Of a stretch of 64,000 bases of DNA, positions 53,433 through 62,315 are shown piece by piece (position 1 is the first letter of the stretch; each line of letters begins with the position of its first letter). The notes under the pieces are model-generated. The model was not told the origin of the DNA and made no database searches. It was given only the letters and a program-made list of their open reading frames with translations. The translations under genes and the position numbers were made by a program. Source of the stretch: Clostridium_B lapidicellarium. GTDB taxonomy: Bacteria > Bacillota > Clostridia > Clostridiales > Clostridiaceae. Location: assembly GCF_041224415.1 (NCBI RefSeq), contig NZ_JBGFFE010000002.1, forward strand, positions 124,001 through 188,000, given 5' to 3'.

Positions 53433-53507
53433 TGCCCATTAGCCAAATGGTAAGGCACCTGTCTCTGGAACAGGCATTTGTTGGTTCGAATCCAGCATGG
53501 GCAGCCA
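53433..53507 (+). tRNA. tRNA-Gln (anticodon CUG)
   Basis: A full cloverleaf can be drawn: acceptor TGCCCAT/ATGGGCA, D-arm, anticodon stem CCTGT/ACAGG with loop CTCTGGA (anticodon CTG at positions 34-36), T-arm with GGTTCGAATCC and an encoded CCA. A terminator follows at once. Confidence 0.93.
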
Positions 53508-53540
53508 AAAGAGAGCTTTCCAAAGAAAGTTCTCTTTTTT
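53508..53540 (+). terminator. Terminator after tRNA-Gln
   Basis: GAGAGCTTTC/GAAAGTTCTC hairpin followed by six Ts. Confidence 0.85.
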
Positions 53541-53562
53541 CAACAATTTTTCAAATTAATTC

Positions 53563-53590
53563 TTGACAAATCATTGTCCATTATTATAGA
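53563..53590 (+). promoter_or_regulatory. leuS promoter
   Basis: TTGACA (53563-53568) and TATAGA (53585-53590) with a 16-bp spacer, upstream of the T-box leader. Confidence 0.6.
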
Positions 53591-53635
53591 ATGTAAGATA
53601 AATCAACATAAAGCTTTGAATAAGGAGTAGTAATA

Positions 53636-53838
53636 TTTACATCACTAAAGAGAGCTGTTGTAAGGTGAAAAACAGTGTGAATATAATATGAACTTGCCTT
53701 AAGAGCTTATCTGGAAAATCAGATACGGTAAAAAACCGTTATTTTTCAAGGGAAATCAATTTATTGATTTAACTAGAGTGGTACCGCGGAAGCTAAACCT
53801 TTCGTCTCTTAAAAGAAGAGACGAAGGGTTTTTTTTAT
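53636..53838 (+). promoter_or_regulatory. T-box leader of leuS
   Basis: The leader has the Stem I AG-bulge region (AAAGAGAGCTG), a specifier loop with GAA-CTT (Leu codon CTT at 53693-53695), the T-box sequence AGAGTGGTACCGCGG (53775-53789) and a strong terminator (53797-53838) with eight Ts. Uncharged tRNA-Leu should pair with the specifier and T-box, form the antiterminator and turn on leuS. Confidence 0.92.
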
Positions 53839-53893
53839 TTCACAACGGATATAGGAATTAATTACAAGATTATAAGCAAAGGAGAAGATTTTT

Positions 53894-56326
53894 ATGTATA
53901 ATGTAGAAATTGATAAAAAATGGCAAAAAAAATGGGAAGAAACAAACCTGTACAAATTTGACAAAAACGATCTGGACAATAAATTATATGTGATGGAGAT
54001 GTTTTCCTATCCTTCAGGAAGCAAATTACATGCAGGCCACTGGTTTAACTATGCCCCCGTGGACTCCTGGGCCAGATTGAAAAGGATGCAGGGATACAAC
54101 GTATTTCAGCCCATGGGATTTGACGCTTTCGGACTTCCTGCTGAAAACTATGCCATAAAAACCGGAATTCACCCAAAAGACTCCACCGAAAAAAATATCA
54201 GCACCATGGAAAAGCAGCTTAAATCCATGGGTGCCATGTTCAACTGGGAAAATGAAGTTATCACCTGCCACCCTGACTATTACAGGTGGAATCAGTGGTT
54301 GTTCCTGCAGCTTTACAAACATGGGCTGGCTTACAGAAAAAAAGCACCTGCAAACTGGTGTCCCAGCTGTAAAACAGTGCTCGCCAACGAACAGGTAAAG
54401 GACGGCTGCTGTGAACGCTGCGGAACGGAAGTCACCAAAAAAGACCTCACACAGTGGTTTTTTAAGATCACAGATTACGCAGAGGAATTGCTGCAGGATC
54501 TCGACAAACTGGATTGGCCGTCCAAGACAAAGGCCATGCAAAGACACTGGATAGGCAAGTCCACAGGTACAAATGTAACTTTCAAGGTAGTTGACTCTCC
54601 GGTGGAATTCAGTGTATTTACCACAAGGGTAGACACCCTGTTTGGCGTCACTTATGTAGTCATATCCCCCGAAAACGAACTGGTAGACAAAATAACCAGA
54701 GATGCCTATAAGGACAGGATTGAAAAATATAAGGAACAGGCAAGAAAACAAACTGACATTGAAAGGCAATCCATAACAAGAGAAAAAACAGGCGTATTTA
54801 CAGGATCATATGCCATAAACCCCATAAACGGCAGAAAAGTTCCCATATGGGTGGGCGATTATGTACTGAATACCTACGGCACCGGTGCCGTAATGGCAGT
54901 CCCGGCCCATGACGAAAGGGATTTTGAATTTGCCAAAAAATACAAACTACCCATTGAAAGAGTCATAGAAGGAGGAAATTCTCTCCCATACGTAGAATAT
55001 GGAGAGATGGTAAACAGCGGAAATTTCAGCGGATTATCCTCGGAAGAAGGTAAAAAAGCTGTAACCAAAGAGCTTGAAAAAATGGGTCTTGGATCTGCCA
55101 GGGTGAACTACAGGTTAAGGGACTGGTTGGTATCAAGGCAGAGATACTGGGGCACCCCCATACCGATAATATACTGCGACAAATGTGGAATTGTACCCGT
55201 ACCGGAAGATAAACTCCCAGTAAAACTGCCCTATAATGTAGAATTCTCTCCGGATGGAAAATCCCCGCTTTTAAAATCAGAGGAATTTATGAACACAACA
55301 TGTCCCATATGCGGGAGACCTGCCAGAAGAGAGGCAGATACACTGGACACCTTCGTATGTTCATCCTGGTATTATTTAAGGTATGTGGACAATAAAAACG
55401 ACAAGCAGGCCTTCGATAAAGAAAAGATAGATAAAATGCTGCCTGTAGATATGTATGTAGGCGGACCGGAACATGCATGCATGCACCTTTTATATGCCAG
55501 ATTCATTACCAAGGCACTGAGAGATATGGGATTTTTAAATTTTGACGAACCCTTCCTTTCTCTAAGACACCAGGGCATAATACTTGGACCCGACGGCCAG
55601 AAAATGAGCAAATCCAAGGGCAACACCATATCCCCGGACAGCTGCATACAAAAATACGGCTCCGATGTATTTAGAATGTACCTCATGTTCGGATTCGACT
55701 ATGCCGAAGGAGGTGCCTGGAGTGAAGATGGTATTAAATCCATGGACAGATTTGTAGACAGGATAGAGAGAATTGTAAATTCCACAAAGGAAGCCCTTGC
55801 AGACGGAAAAAACAGTAAGACTTCCATGGACGGCATGGAAAGAGAATTAAATTATGTACGAAATCATTCAATAAAATCCGTATCGGAGGATACCGGTAAA
55901 TTTCAATTCAATACGGCCATTGCCAGAATTATGGAGTTTGCAAATGCACTCTCCAAATATCTTCAGGAAGGCAAAAAGAATTTATCCCTGTTAAAGGACA
56001 GTGTACTTGATTTCATAAGGATACTGGCTCCTTTTGCACCACATTTCTCTGAAGAACAGTGGCAGAATCTAGGAATGAGTTACTCCATCTTCAATGAAAA
56101 ATGGCCTGAGTTCAACCCGGATGCACTTGTAAAAAAAGAGGTTGAAATAGCTGTCCAGATAAACGGCAGGATAAGAGCCAAGTTAAACATTCCTACCGAT
56201 CTAAATGAAAAGGGGATAGAAAAATTATCCCTTTCAAACCAGAATATAAAATCCCTGCTCAAAGGCAAGGATATAAAAAAGGTCATAGTGGTAAAAGGAA
56301 GACTCGTAAATATAGTTGCAAAATAG
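53894..56326 (+). CDS. leuS: Leucyl-tRNA synthetase
   Basis: An 810-residue class Ia synthetase that charges tRNA-Leu. The HIGH-type motif is HAGH (about residue 45), with zinc-type cysteines at CPSC..CERC (about 158-175), the editing CP1 domain (TYGTGAVMAVPAHDERD), and KMSKS at about 572. Length matches bacterial LeuRS. Translation starts at ATG 53894 after AAAGGAGA. Controlled by the T-box upstream. Ends in a bidirectional hairpin shared with the convergent synthetase gene. Confidence 0.96.
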   Translation: MYNVEIDKKWQKKWEETNLYKFDKNDLDNKLYVMEMFSYPSGSKLHAGHWFNYAPVDSWARLKRMQGYNVFQPMGFDAFGLPAENYAIKTGIHPKDSTEKNISTMEKQLKSMGAMFNWENEVITCHPDYYRWNQWLFLQLYKHGLAYRKKAPANWCPSCKTVLANEQVKDGCCERCGTEVTKKDLTQWFFKITDYAEELLQDLDKLDWPSKTKAMQRHWIGKSTGTNVTFKVVDSPVEFSVFTTRVDTLFGVTYVVISPENELVDKITRDAYKDRIEKYKEQARKQTDIERQSITREKTGVFTGSYAINPINGRKVPIWVGDYVLNTYGTGAVMAVPAHDERDFEFAKKYKLPIERVIEGGNSLPYVEYGEMVNSGNFSGLSSEEGKKAVTKELEKMGLGSARVNYRLRDWLVSRQRYWGTPIPIIYCDKCGIVPVPEDKLPVKLPYNVEFSPDGKSPLLKSEEFMNTTCPICGRPARREADTLDTFVCSSWYYLRYVDNKNDKQAFDKEKIDKMLPVDMYVGGPEHACMHLLYARFITKALRDMGFLNFDEPFLSLRHQGIILGPDGQKMSKSKGNTISPDSCIQKYGSDVFRMYLMFGFDYAEGGAWSEDGIKSMDRFVDRIERIVNSTKEALADGKNSKTSMDGMERELNYVRNHSIKSVSEDTGKFQFNTAIARIMEFANALSKYLQEGKKNLSLLKDSVLDFIRILAPFAPHFSEEQWQNLGMSYSIFNEKWPEFNPDALVKKEVEIAVQINGRIRAKLNIPTDLNEKGIEKLSLSNQNIKSLLKGKDIKKVIVVKGRLVNIVAK

Positions 56327-56334
56327 ATTTGATA

Positions 56335-56371
56335 GGAGGACAGCACTGCAAAATCTTCGTGCTGCCCTCTT
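56335..56371. terminator. Bidirectional hairpin after leuS
   Basis: GAGGxCAGCAC pairs with GTGCTGxCCTC, followed by a T-rich run on the plus strand. Confidence 0.75.
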
Positions 56372-56395
56372 ATTTATTATCCGGGAAATTTAATA

Positions 56396-57184
56396 TTATT
56401 TATAAACTTGAAGTGCCTTTTCCGTAGAGTGCAATAGACTGGCCAGTTCAAAAACCTCTCCTTCGTCTGCCAGTTTATTCAATTGTACCTGATATCTCGT
56501 AGCCTCAGTTAATTTTCCCATGGAAGACAGCGTCAGTATGTTATTCATTATATCCGATACCAGGCTGGACTTAACTTCAAATAATTTTTGGGCGTCTTTT
56601 ATTTCATCTTTTATCTCCAGCATCTGCTCATCAAGATGGAAAGCCGCATCTGCCGCACTCTTCAGCTTGAATTTGATGGCATCCGGTATCTCATGTTTAT
56701 ACTTGTAATTCAGGGAATGTTCTGCAGTAGCCCAAAAATTCATGGCCAAAGTCCTTATCTGGAATTCAGCCAGTATCTGTACTTCGCCCTCCGACATATT
56801 TACAGGGTATCTGATTACCATATGATAACTTCTGTAGCCGCTTTCCTTTACATTTGTGATATAATCTTTTTCATACATTATCTGCATGTCTTTTCTGTTC
56901 CTCACTATGCTGACCACTTTGCCTATATCATCTACAAACTGGCACATTATCCTTATACCTGCTATATCCTCCATTTCATATCCTATTCTATCCAAAGGTA
57001 TATTAAATTTATTTGCTTTCTCAAGTATACTCGATATCTCCTTCACCCTTCCCGTAACAAACTCTATAGGTGAATACTCATTTTTTCTTCTATATTCTTT
57101 TCTTATGCTTTTAAATTTCACTTTTAACTCTTCAACAGCCTGATTATATGGTAGTAAAAATGTCTTCCACTCTCTTATTGCCAC
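56396..57184 (-). CDS. Small alarmone ((p)ppGpp) synthetase, RelQ/YjbM type
   Basis: A 262-residue RelA/SpoT synthetase-domain protein without hydrolase, TGS or ACT domains. It would transfer pyrophosphate from ATP to GDP/GTP. Motifs include RVKEISSILEKANKF, DIAGIRIMCQF, KESGYRSYHMVIRY and EFQIRTLAMNFWATAEHSLNYKY. I choose GTG 57184 (AGGGGTGA upstream; family proteins start near this point) rather than GTG 57193. Divergent from the DUF2225 gene. Confidence 0.9.
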   Translation of the reverse strand: MAIREWKTFLLPYNQAVEELKVKFKSIRKEYRRKNEYSPIEFVTGRVKEISSILEKANKFNIPLDRIGYEMEDIAGIRIMCQFVDDIGKVVSIVRNRKDMQIMYEKDYITNVKESGYRSYHMVIRYPVNMSEGEVQILAEFQIRTLAMNFWATAEHSLNYKYKHEIPDAIKFKLKSAADAAFHLDEQMLEIKDEIKDAQKLFEVKSSLVSDIMNNILTLSSMGKLTEATRYQVQLNKLADEGEVFELASLLHSTEKALQVYK

Positions 57185-57359
57185 ATAAATCACCCCTAAC
57201 AGATATTATAAAATTAATTCATACAGTACAATAATACTATTATATAAAAAATATGGAAAGTTTAAGAACTATGATTTTTACTAAATTTTTGATATAATAA
57301 GTAAGAAGATCTAAGCTATATTACAGAATTTATATGATTAATAACAAAGGTGATAGAGT

Positions 57360-58172
57360 ATGTCTAAAGAAACATTTTCAAATAGGACTTCGGGAGATCT
57401 CCGGGAAAAAGATAAACAAAAATTGCTGCTGTACAACAGAAATGTGACCTGTCCTGTCTGCGGAAATTCTTTCAATGCCAGGGCCATTAAAAAATCTTCC
57501 TACAGGATACTGAAAAGAGATTCCGATTTTTTCATAAGATATTCCATAATAAATCCATACTTTTACGATGTATGGGTATGTGACGACTGCGGTTATGCTG
57601 CCATTAAAAATGATTTCCTGCATATAAGCGATTATGACGCGGATACGGTAAAAAACAAAATCACCCCTAAATGGCACAGTAAAAATTATCCGGATATATA
57701 CGACATTGACCTGGCAATTCAAAGATACAAGCTGTCTCTTTTGAACTACTACGTAATAGATGCCAGGGCCAGTAAGAAAGCTATAAATTTTTTGAAAATC
57801 GCATGGATGTACAGGCTTAAGGAAGACAATAAAAATGAAATAAAGTTTTTAAATCAGGCATTGAAAAACTTCAACGCCGCATATTACAATGAAAGTCTGC
57901 CGATATGTGGTATGGACAGATTTACCACTATGTATCTCATAGGAGAACTCATGAGGCGTACGGGAAAAGAAGAGGATTCACTGACATGGTTCAGCCAGGT
58001 GGTAACTTCCACTACGGCATCCTCAAAAATCAAGAACATGGCCAGAGATCAAAAGAATCTTGTAAAAGATTCTCTCGAAAACAAACCCCATGCCGAAAAT
58101 CAATATCAGCAGGATGAAGATACATCCAGGAAAAACAAAACTCATGGATTTCTCAGCAAATTTCTCAAGTAG
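57360..58172 (+). CDS. DUF2225 family zinc-ribbon and TPR-like protein
   Basis: A 270-residue protein with CPVCGN (about 32) and CDDCGYA (about 72) pairs that form a zinc ribbon, followed by a helical TPR-like region (about 115-235) and a charged tail. The family is widespread in clostridia without a known role. Convergent with the phosphoesterase gene, 7 bases from its stop. Confidence 0.85.
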   Translation: MSKETFSNRTSGDLREKDKQKLLLYNRNVTCPVCGNSFNARAIKKSSYRILKRDSDFFIRYSIINPYFYDVWVCDDCGYAAIKNDFLHISDYDADTVKNKITPKWHSKNYPDIYDIDLAIQRYKLSLLNYYVIDARASKKAINFLKIAWMYRLKEDNKNEIKFLNQALKNFNAAYYNESLPICGMDRFTTMYLIGELMRRTGKEEDSLTWFSQVVTSTTASSKIKNMARDQKNLVKDSLENKPHAENQYQQDEDTSRKNKTHGFLSKFLK

Positions 58173-58179
58173 TTTTACT

Positions 58180-58875
58180 TCACCTGCCGGGCAAAATTAC
58201 CTCAGGGTCAAAATTTATATAATCTGAAGAAGTCAGCAGATATTCCACACCATTTAAATTTCCAGTTACAGCTTTTAAAGAGGATTCTCCGTGAAGATGT
58301 CCATATATGACCTTTTCCACACTGTATTCCTCAAATATGTCCTTAAATCCGGAATCCATAAATTTCTCGCCTATAGGCGGATAATGAATGGCAACTATGA
58401 ATTTATCGTATCCGGCTCTCGCCGCACAGTCCAGTGAATTTCTCATCCGCAGGAGCTCTCTTTTATATATCTTTTCATCATGTGAGGAGAAGTTTTCACT
58501 TCCGGGACAGTTCCACCCCCTGGTCCCACAAAGTGCATAATTTCCATAGGAGAAAAAATTATTCTGTATAAAGTTCATATCATCATACAGGCTGTTCAAT
58601 TTTGTGATGCTATTCCACCAATAATCATGGTTCCCTTTCACCAATATTTTTTCTCCGGGAAGATTGTGAACCCAGTCAAGATCCAAAAATCCATTTTTCA
58701 TATTCATGGACCAGGATATGTCGCCTGCTATGATCACCGTATCCCCACAAGTTATTTTTTTCTTCCAGTTCGATTCTATTTTTTTGTAATGTCCAATCCA
58801 ATTGTCCCCAAATACATCCATGGGTTTATTTCCGGTCATATCCAGGTGTAAATCCGATATTGCAAATAAAGCCAA
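58180..58875 (-). CDS. Metallophosphoesterase
   Basis: A 231-residue calcineurin-like phosphoesterase with the complete metal-site series: SDLHLD (7), GDIS (51), KGNHDYWW (79), HYPP (164) and YGHLHGE (191). Substrate unknown. The FlhB-like gene is only 4 bases upstream, so the two are co-transcribed. Confidence 0.9.
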   Translation of the reverse strand: MALFAISDLHLDMTGNKPMDVFGDNWIGHYKKIESNWKKKITCGDTVIIAGDISWSMNMKNGFLDLDWVHNLPGEKILVKGNHDYWWNSITKLNSLYDDMNFIQNNFFSYGNYALCGTRGWNCPGSENFSSHDEKIYKRELLRMRNSLDCAARAGYDKFIVAIHYPPIGEKFMDSGFKDIFEEYSVEKVIYGHLHGESSLKAVTGNLNGVEYLLTSSDYINFDPEVILPGR

Positions 58876-58879
58876 GCCA

Positions 58880-59146
58880 TCACCTTCTACCTACATTTTT
58901 ATCTACATCTATTACATAAGCTATAACTTTTGCTACTGCATCATACAGGGCAACAGGTATATAATCTCCCACATCCACGTTGACCAAAAGATCCGCCAGT
59001 TCTTTATCATATACTACAGGTACATTGCTTTCCTTCGCCCTGTCCAATATATTATCCGCTATCTGTCCTATTCCTGCGGCAGTAACCATGGGTGATTCAT
59101 AGCTCTGTTCATATCTTAAAGCCGCCGCTTTCTTTTTTTCTTTCAT
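58880..59146 (-). CDS. Stand-alone FlhB C-terminal-like protein
   Basis: An 88-residue protein matching the cytoplasmic C-terminal domain of FlhB/YscU (AAALRYEQSYESPMVTAAG; AKESNVPVVYDKELADLL). The NPTH autocleavage site of true FlhB is absent. It is the equivalent of Bacillus YlqH. Such FlhX-like proteins can partly replace the FlhB C-terminus in flagellar export; no flagellar operon is nearby. Confidence 0.85.
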   Translation of the reverse strand: MKEKKKAAALRYEQSYESPMVTAAGIGQIADNILDRAKESNVPVVYDKELADLLVNVDVGDYIPVALYDAVAKVIAYVIDVDKNVGRR

Positions 59147-59186
59147 TATCTCTTCCTCTACCTTTCCTCGCCACAGCCGGACACTT

Positions 59187-60878
59187 TTACACTCTGGTAT
59201 TGATTATGCCTATTTCATTATCTTCAAAGAATTCCCTGCAGGTCGATATATTCATCTCTTCAACCCTCTCATGAAATTTGACATCTACATTATAACCTAC
59301 ATCTGATAAGCTATCCAGTATTTTTTTTTGTTCCCTGCTGAGCAAATCCAGCCATTTCTTATTACACCTGATATCCACATTCATGCTGCGGTTGTACACG
59401 CTCAGATAAGCATCTACCATTCCCAGATTCTCAGTACTTATGGAAGCTGCTATCTTGACATTGGTAGAATCTATTTTCTTTCCTCTTTTCCTGTCATCCC
59501 TGATCATGAGTCTGCATTTATAATCTTTCTGATTCAAGTTTATTGGAAGATCCATATAGTAATAGGAATTTGAAATAGTATTGAATATTTTAAAATCATT
59601 CATATTATTATTTAATATATGATTTATATTTTCGGCAGTATCTTTTTCCCCGCTGTTTTTCTGTTCCAGAATTCCCTTTATAATTTCCTTCATGTCATTG
59701 GTTCTCAAATTTATCTGATCTTTTATCTGTCCTGCAATCTGAGCTATATCCTCCTGTGTCAGTATAATGCCTTTATATGATATATGGGGCATAATTTTAT
59801 TTTTTACAAAAGAAGTTAAAATATTATTTCCACTGTCTCCCGCAGTAATATCCTCCGGCTTACTTCCATCAGGGATACCTAAAGATTTTTGAGCATCATC
59901 GATAGTTTTCAAAATGTCAGTTTTACCACTTTCACTGCTTTTTCCGCCCTGCTGAATTTCCTGCTGTTCACCTTTCAGACCATAGGAAATATTTTTATAA
60001 ATATCACGAACCTGTACAGTTGGCTGGCTCTCAGGAACATTTTCAGGAGAACTGTCTGCAAGTTGCACAGCCGGCTGATTTTTGACTATATCATTTTCAG
60101 AAGAACCGCCCTGGGGTTGAACATTTTGCTGGACAATATGCTTTGGTAAAAGTTGTCCCATAGTTTTAATCTCCCTGTATATAGTTCCATAATTTTTAAA
60201 TACATTGTTGAAGCTCTTTATATTATCTCCATTTAACTCTATATTATTTTCTAAAAAAGTAAATAGATCACTGCTGTCTATATTTTTCAACTGATTAAAA
60301 AATTTCTTCAAAGTAGTATTTACAAATTTGCCTTCCTCGCTGTCAGGTGATATATTCTTACCGGCCAGATATTCCTGAATAAAGGCATCCTGTTCCTCCG
60401 GGTTCTGTTTTATCTTGTCCATGAATTCCAATGTACTTTTTATATTGGAAATATTGTCTTTCGTAAGTGGAATTTCATGTTTAACCATTTCATCTACAAG
60501 ATCATAGTCCGCATCAGTGAGATCAAAATTATTTTCCTTGATAAACAGGTTAATGGGATCTTCACTTTCACTGCCGTTTTCACCTTCCGATTTTACAATC
60601 CTCAATTTTAATTTTCCATTTTCAAATCCTTCTACTTCCAGCCTTATCAGTTGATTTTCCATTATATTTTGAAAATTTTCCAATTCCCCTGAAAACTGCC
60701 ATCCGTCCAGAAGCTTTAAAAATATCTCTCCTGTGGATCTATTTAACTGTACAACCCTGGCAGAAAATTTTTCCCCAACCTGAAAAGAAATTTTTGCAGA
60801 TATTTTTTTATTATTTACATTATAGGTGCTGTTTATATTCCAAATTCCCGACAAATTCACCACCCCGCTCGACATCAT
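59187..60878 (-). CDS. YlqG/FliK-like protein
   Basis: A 563-residue, Gln/Asn/Lys-rich protein. The C-terminal about 110 residues (YYMDLPINLNQKDYKCRLMI; LGMVDAYLSVYNRSMNVDIRC) look like a FliK hook-length-control C-terminal domain, and the middle is low-complexity. With the FlhB-like gene 40 bases downstream it forms the ylqG-ylqH pair known from Bacillus. Function unknown. Confidence 0.7.
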   Translation of the reverse strand: MMSSGVVNLSGIWNINSTYNVNNKKISAKISFQVGEKFSARVVQLNRSTGEIFLKLLDGWQFSGELENFQNIMENQLIRLEVEGFENGKLKLRIVKSEGENGSESEDPINLFIKENNFDLTDADYDLVDEMVKHEIPLTKDNISNIKSTLEFMDKIKQNPEEQDAFIQEYLAGKNISPDSEEGKFVNTTLKKFFNQLKNIDSSDLFTFLENNIELNGDNIKSFNNVFKNYGTIYREIKTMGQLLPKHIVQQNVQPQGGSSENDIVKNQPAVQLADSSPENVPESQPTVQVRDIYKNISYGLKGEQQEIQQGGKSSESGKTDILKTIDDAQKSLGIPDGSKPEDITAGDSGNNILTSFVKNKIMPHISYKGIILTQEDIAQIAGQIKDQINLRTNDMKEIIKGILEQKNSGEKDTAENINHILNNNMNDFKIFNTISNSYYYMDLPINLNQKDYKCRLMIRDDRKRGKKIDSTNVKIAASISTENLGMVDAYLSVYNRSMNVDIRCNKKWLDLLSREQKKILDSLSDVGYNVDVKFHERVEEMNISTCREFFEDNEIGIINTRV

Positions 60879-60957
60879 ATATTATTATACATTATATATT
60901 TTATCGTGTGAAATCTTCATTTCATAAATTAAATGAAAATTCAACTAAATATAAAAA

Positions 60958-60979
60958 AATCCGGGAACATCCCGGATTT
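60958..60979 (-). terminator. Terminator of ribU
   Basis: AAATCCGGG/CCCGGATTT hairpin, then TTTTTTTATATTT on the minus strand. Confidence 0.85.
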
Positions 60980-60983
60980 CTCA

Positions 60984-61616
60984 TCATGAATTGATTTTAT
61001 TTCCCGCCAATTTCCTATTTTTTGCCTGCTCCTGCTTCAATATCGGCGAAACACTCTTATAAAGTGCGAGAGTAAGAGCTGTAAGAACCACCCCTTTTAA
61101 CAGGTTAAAAGGCACAATGGCAAATAATATCAATGTATTCAAATCAGTTATACTTCCATTCACCTTGCCTGCCACTGCCACAACTGCACTTATGGGGAAA
61201 TTAAGTACTTTTTCATAGAGCGGAAGCAATATGAAATAATTCAACAGTGCAGCCGCTGCCGACATTGTGATGGTTCCAGCTCCCAGGCTCAGTATTGCCG
61301 ACTTTTTGGTCTTTTTCCTGCTGTATATATATCCTGCAGTAAAAACCAGAACCGAACCTACTGCAAAATTGGCAACTTCACCTATAAAAGCAGTTTTTCC
61401 ATCAAATATTCCATGAAGTATGTTCTTTAAAAATTCCACGGCGACTCCGGCTCCCGGTCCCAGTGCAAAAGTTCCCATCAAAGCGGGCAAATCACTTATA
61501 TCAATTTTTAAAAACGATGGGAATATGGGAAGAGCAAATTCTACAAACATAAGTAAAAACCCTATTACTCCCAACAATGATACTTTTACCAACTTGTTTA
61601 ATTTTTTGCCTTTCAT
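60984..61616 (-). CDS. ribU: Riboflavin ECF transporter S component RibU
   Basis: A 210-residue protein with about six membrane helices. The RibU blocks are FVEFALPIFPSFLKIDISDLPALMGTFALGP, the ILHGIFDGKTAFIGEVANF loop and GAGTITM. It imports riboflavin through a housekeeping ECF A-A'-T module encoded elsewhere. An FMN riboswitch upstream independently confirms the substrate. Confidence 0.93.
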   Translation of the reverse strand: MKGKKLNKLVKVSLLGVIGFLLMFVEFALPIFPSFLKIDISDLPALMGTFALGPGAGVAVEFLKNILHGIFDGKTAFIGEVANFAVGSVLVFTAGYIYSRKKTKKSAILSLGAGTITMSAAAALLNYFILLPLYEKVLNFPISAVVAVAGKVNGSITDLNTLILFAIVPFNLLKGVVLTALTLALYKSVSPILKQEQAKNRKLAGNKINS

Positions 61617-61672
61617 AAATTAACCCTCCCAAAACATTAAGTATAATCTTCCAGGTGAGCAAACATAATAAA

Positions 61673-61702
61673 ATAAAAAAACCTGATAAACAAATTATCA
61701 GG
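61673..61702 (-). terminator. Terminator of the FMN riboswitch
   Basis: CCTGATA/TATCAGG hairpin followed on the minus strand by TTTTTTTATTTT, between aptamer and ribU. Confidence 0.85.
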
Positions 61703-61719
61703 GACAACAAACATTATAT

Positions 61720-61832
61720 TCTCACTTCTTTCATCCAGACTTTACTGTCGGCCTCGGACTTTCACCGAATCATACCCTTTAAGGGCTCGCGGGCTTTACC
61801 GCCGGTGGGGAATCACACCCCGCCCTGAAGAT
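61720..61832 (-). promoter_or_regulatory. FMN riboswitch (RFN element)
   Basis: On the minus strand the full RFN consensus is readable: CTTCAGGGCGGGGTG, ATTCCCCACCGGCGGT, AGCCCGCGAGC, GATTCGGTG, AGTCCGAGGCCGACAGT and GGATGAAAGAAG. FMN binding should favour the downstream terminator and shut off ribU. Confidence 0.95.
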
Positions 61833-61987
61833 TACTTTTTTCAATTATTAAATTATCAAGTTTATTATAATACTTTTGTCCTTATATTTCAATATAATTT
61901 TTAAGGCAGTACCGTTGAAAATACAGAAGTTTGATATATAATTAAGTTGTAAAATGCAAAAGATATTAAAATTAGGCGGTGATATTT

Positions 61988-62248
61988 ATGAAACCTGTAC
62001 ACATGTTTGTAACAAGCTGGTGCCCCTACTGCAAGCAGGCACTATCGTGGATGAAGGAAATTCAAGACAAAGTCCCCGAATATAAAAAAGTAAATGTTGA
62101 AATAATCGATGAGGAAAAGCACCCCGAAATAGCTAAAAAATACGACTATTATTACGTACCTACATATTTCGTGGGCAGCACTAAAATTCATGAAGGTGTT
62201 CCGTCACCGGAGATTATAGAGAAAGTTTTTGAAAAATCACTTCATTAA
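61988..62248 (+). CDS. Glutaredoxin-like thioredoxin-fold protein
   Basis: An 86-residue thiol-redox protein with CPYC (about residues 12-15) in SWCPYCKQAL and the cis-Pro VPT segment near residue 57. It has no membrane signal, so it acts in the cytoplasm. I start at ATG 61988 (AGGCGGTGA upstream) instead of the GTG at 61979, which lies inside that ribosome site. Confidence 0.85.
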   Translation: MKPVHMFVTSWCPYCKQALSWMKEIQDKVPEYKKVNVEIIDEEKHPEIAKKYDYYYVPTYFVGSTKIHEGVPSPEIIEKVFEKSLH

Positions 62249-62265
62249 AAAATTACTATAAAAAC

Positions 62266-62304
62266 AGGTGCTTCAAGATTACTCAAAATAATCTCGAAGC
62301 ACCT
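62266..62304. terminator. Bidirectional terminator
   Basis: A 16-bp stem with one mismatch between the glutaredoxin gene and the convergent tex gene. Confidence 0.8.
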
Positions 62305-62315
62305 CCACATTCCAT

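Noticed and set aside
54026..54769. 247-residue minus-strand open frame
   Set aside because: Antisense shadow of leuS with no ribosome site.
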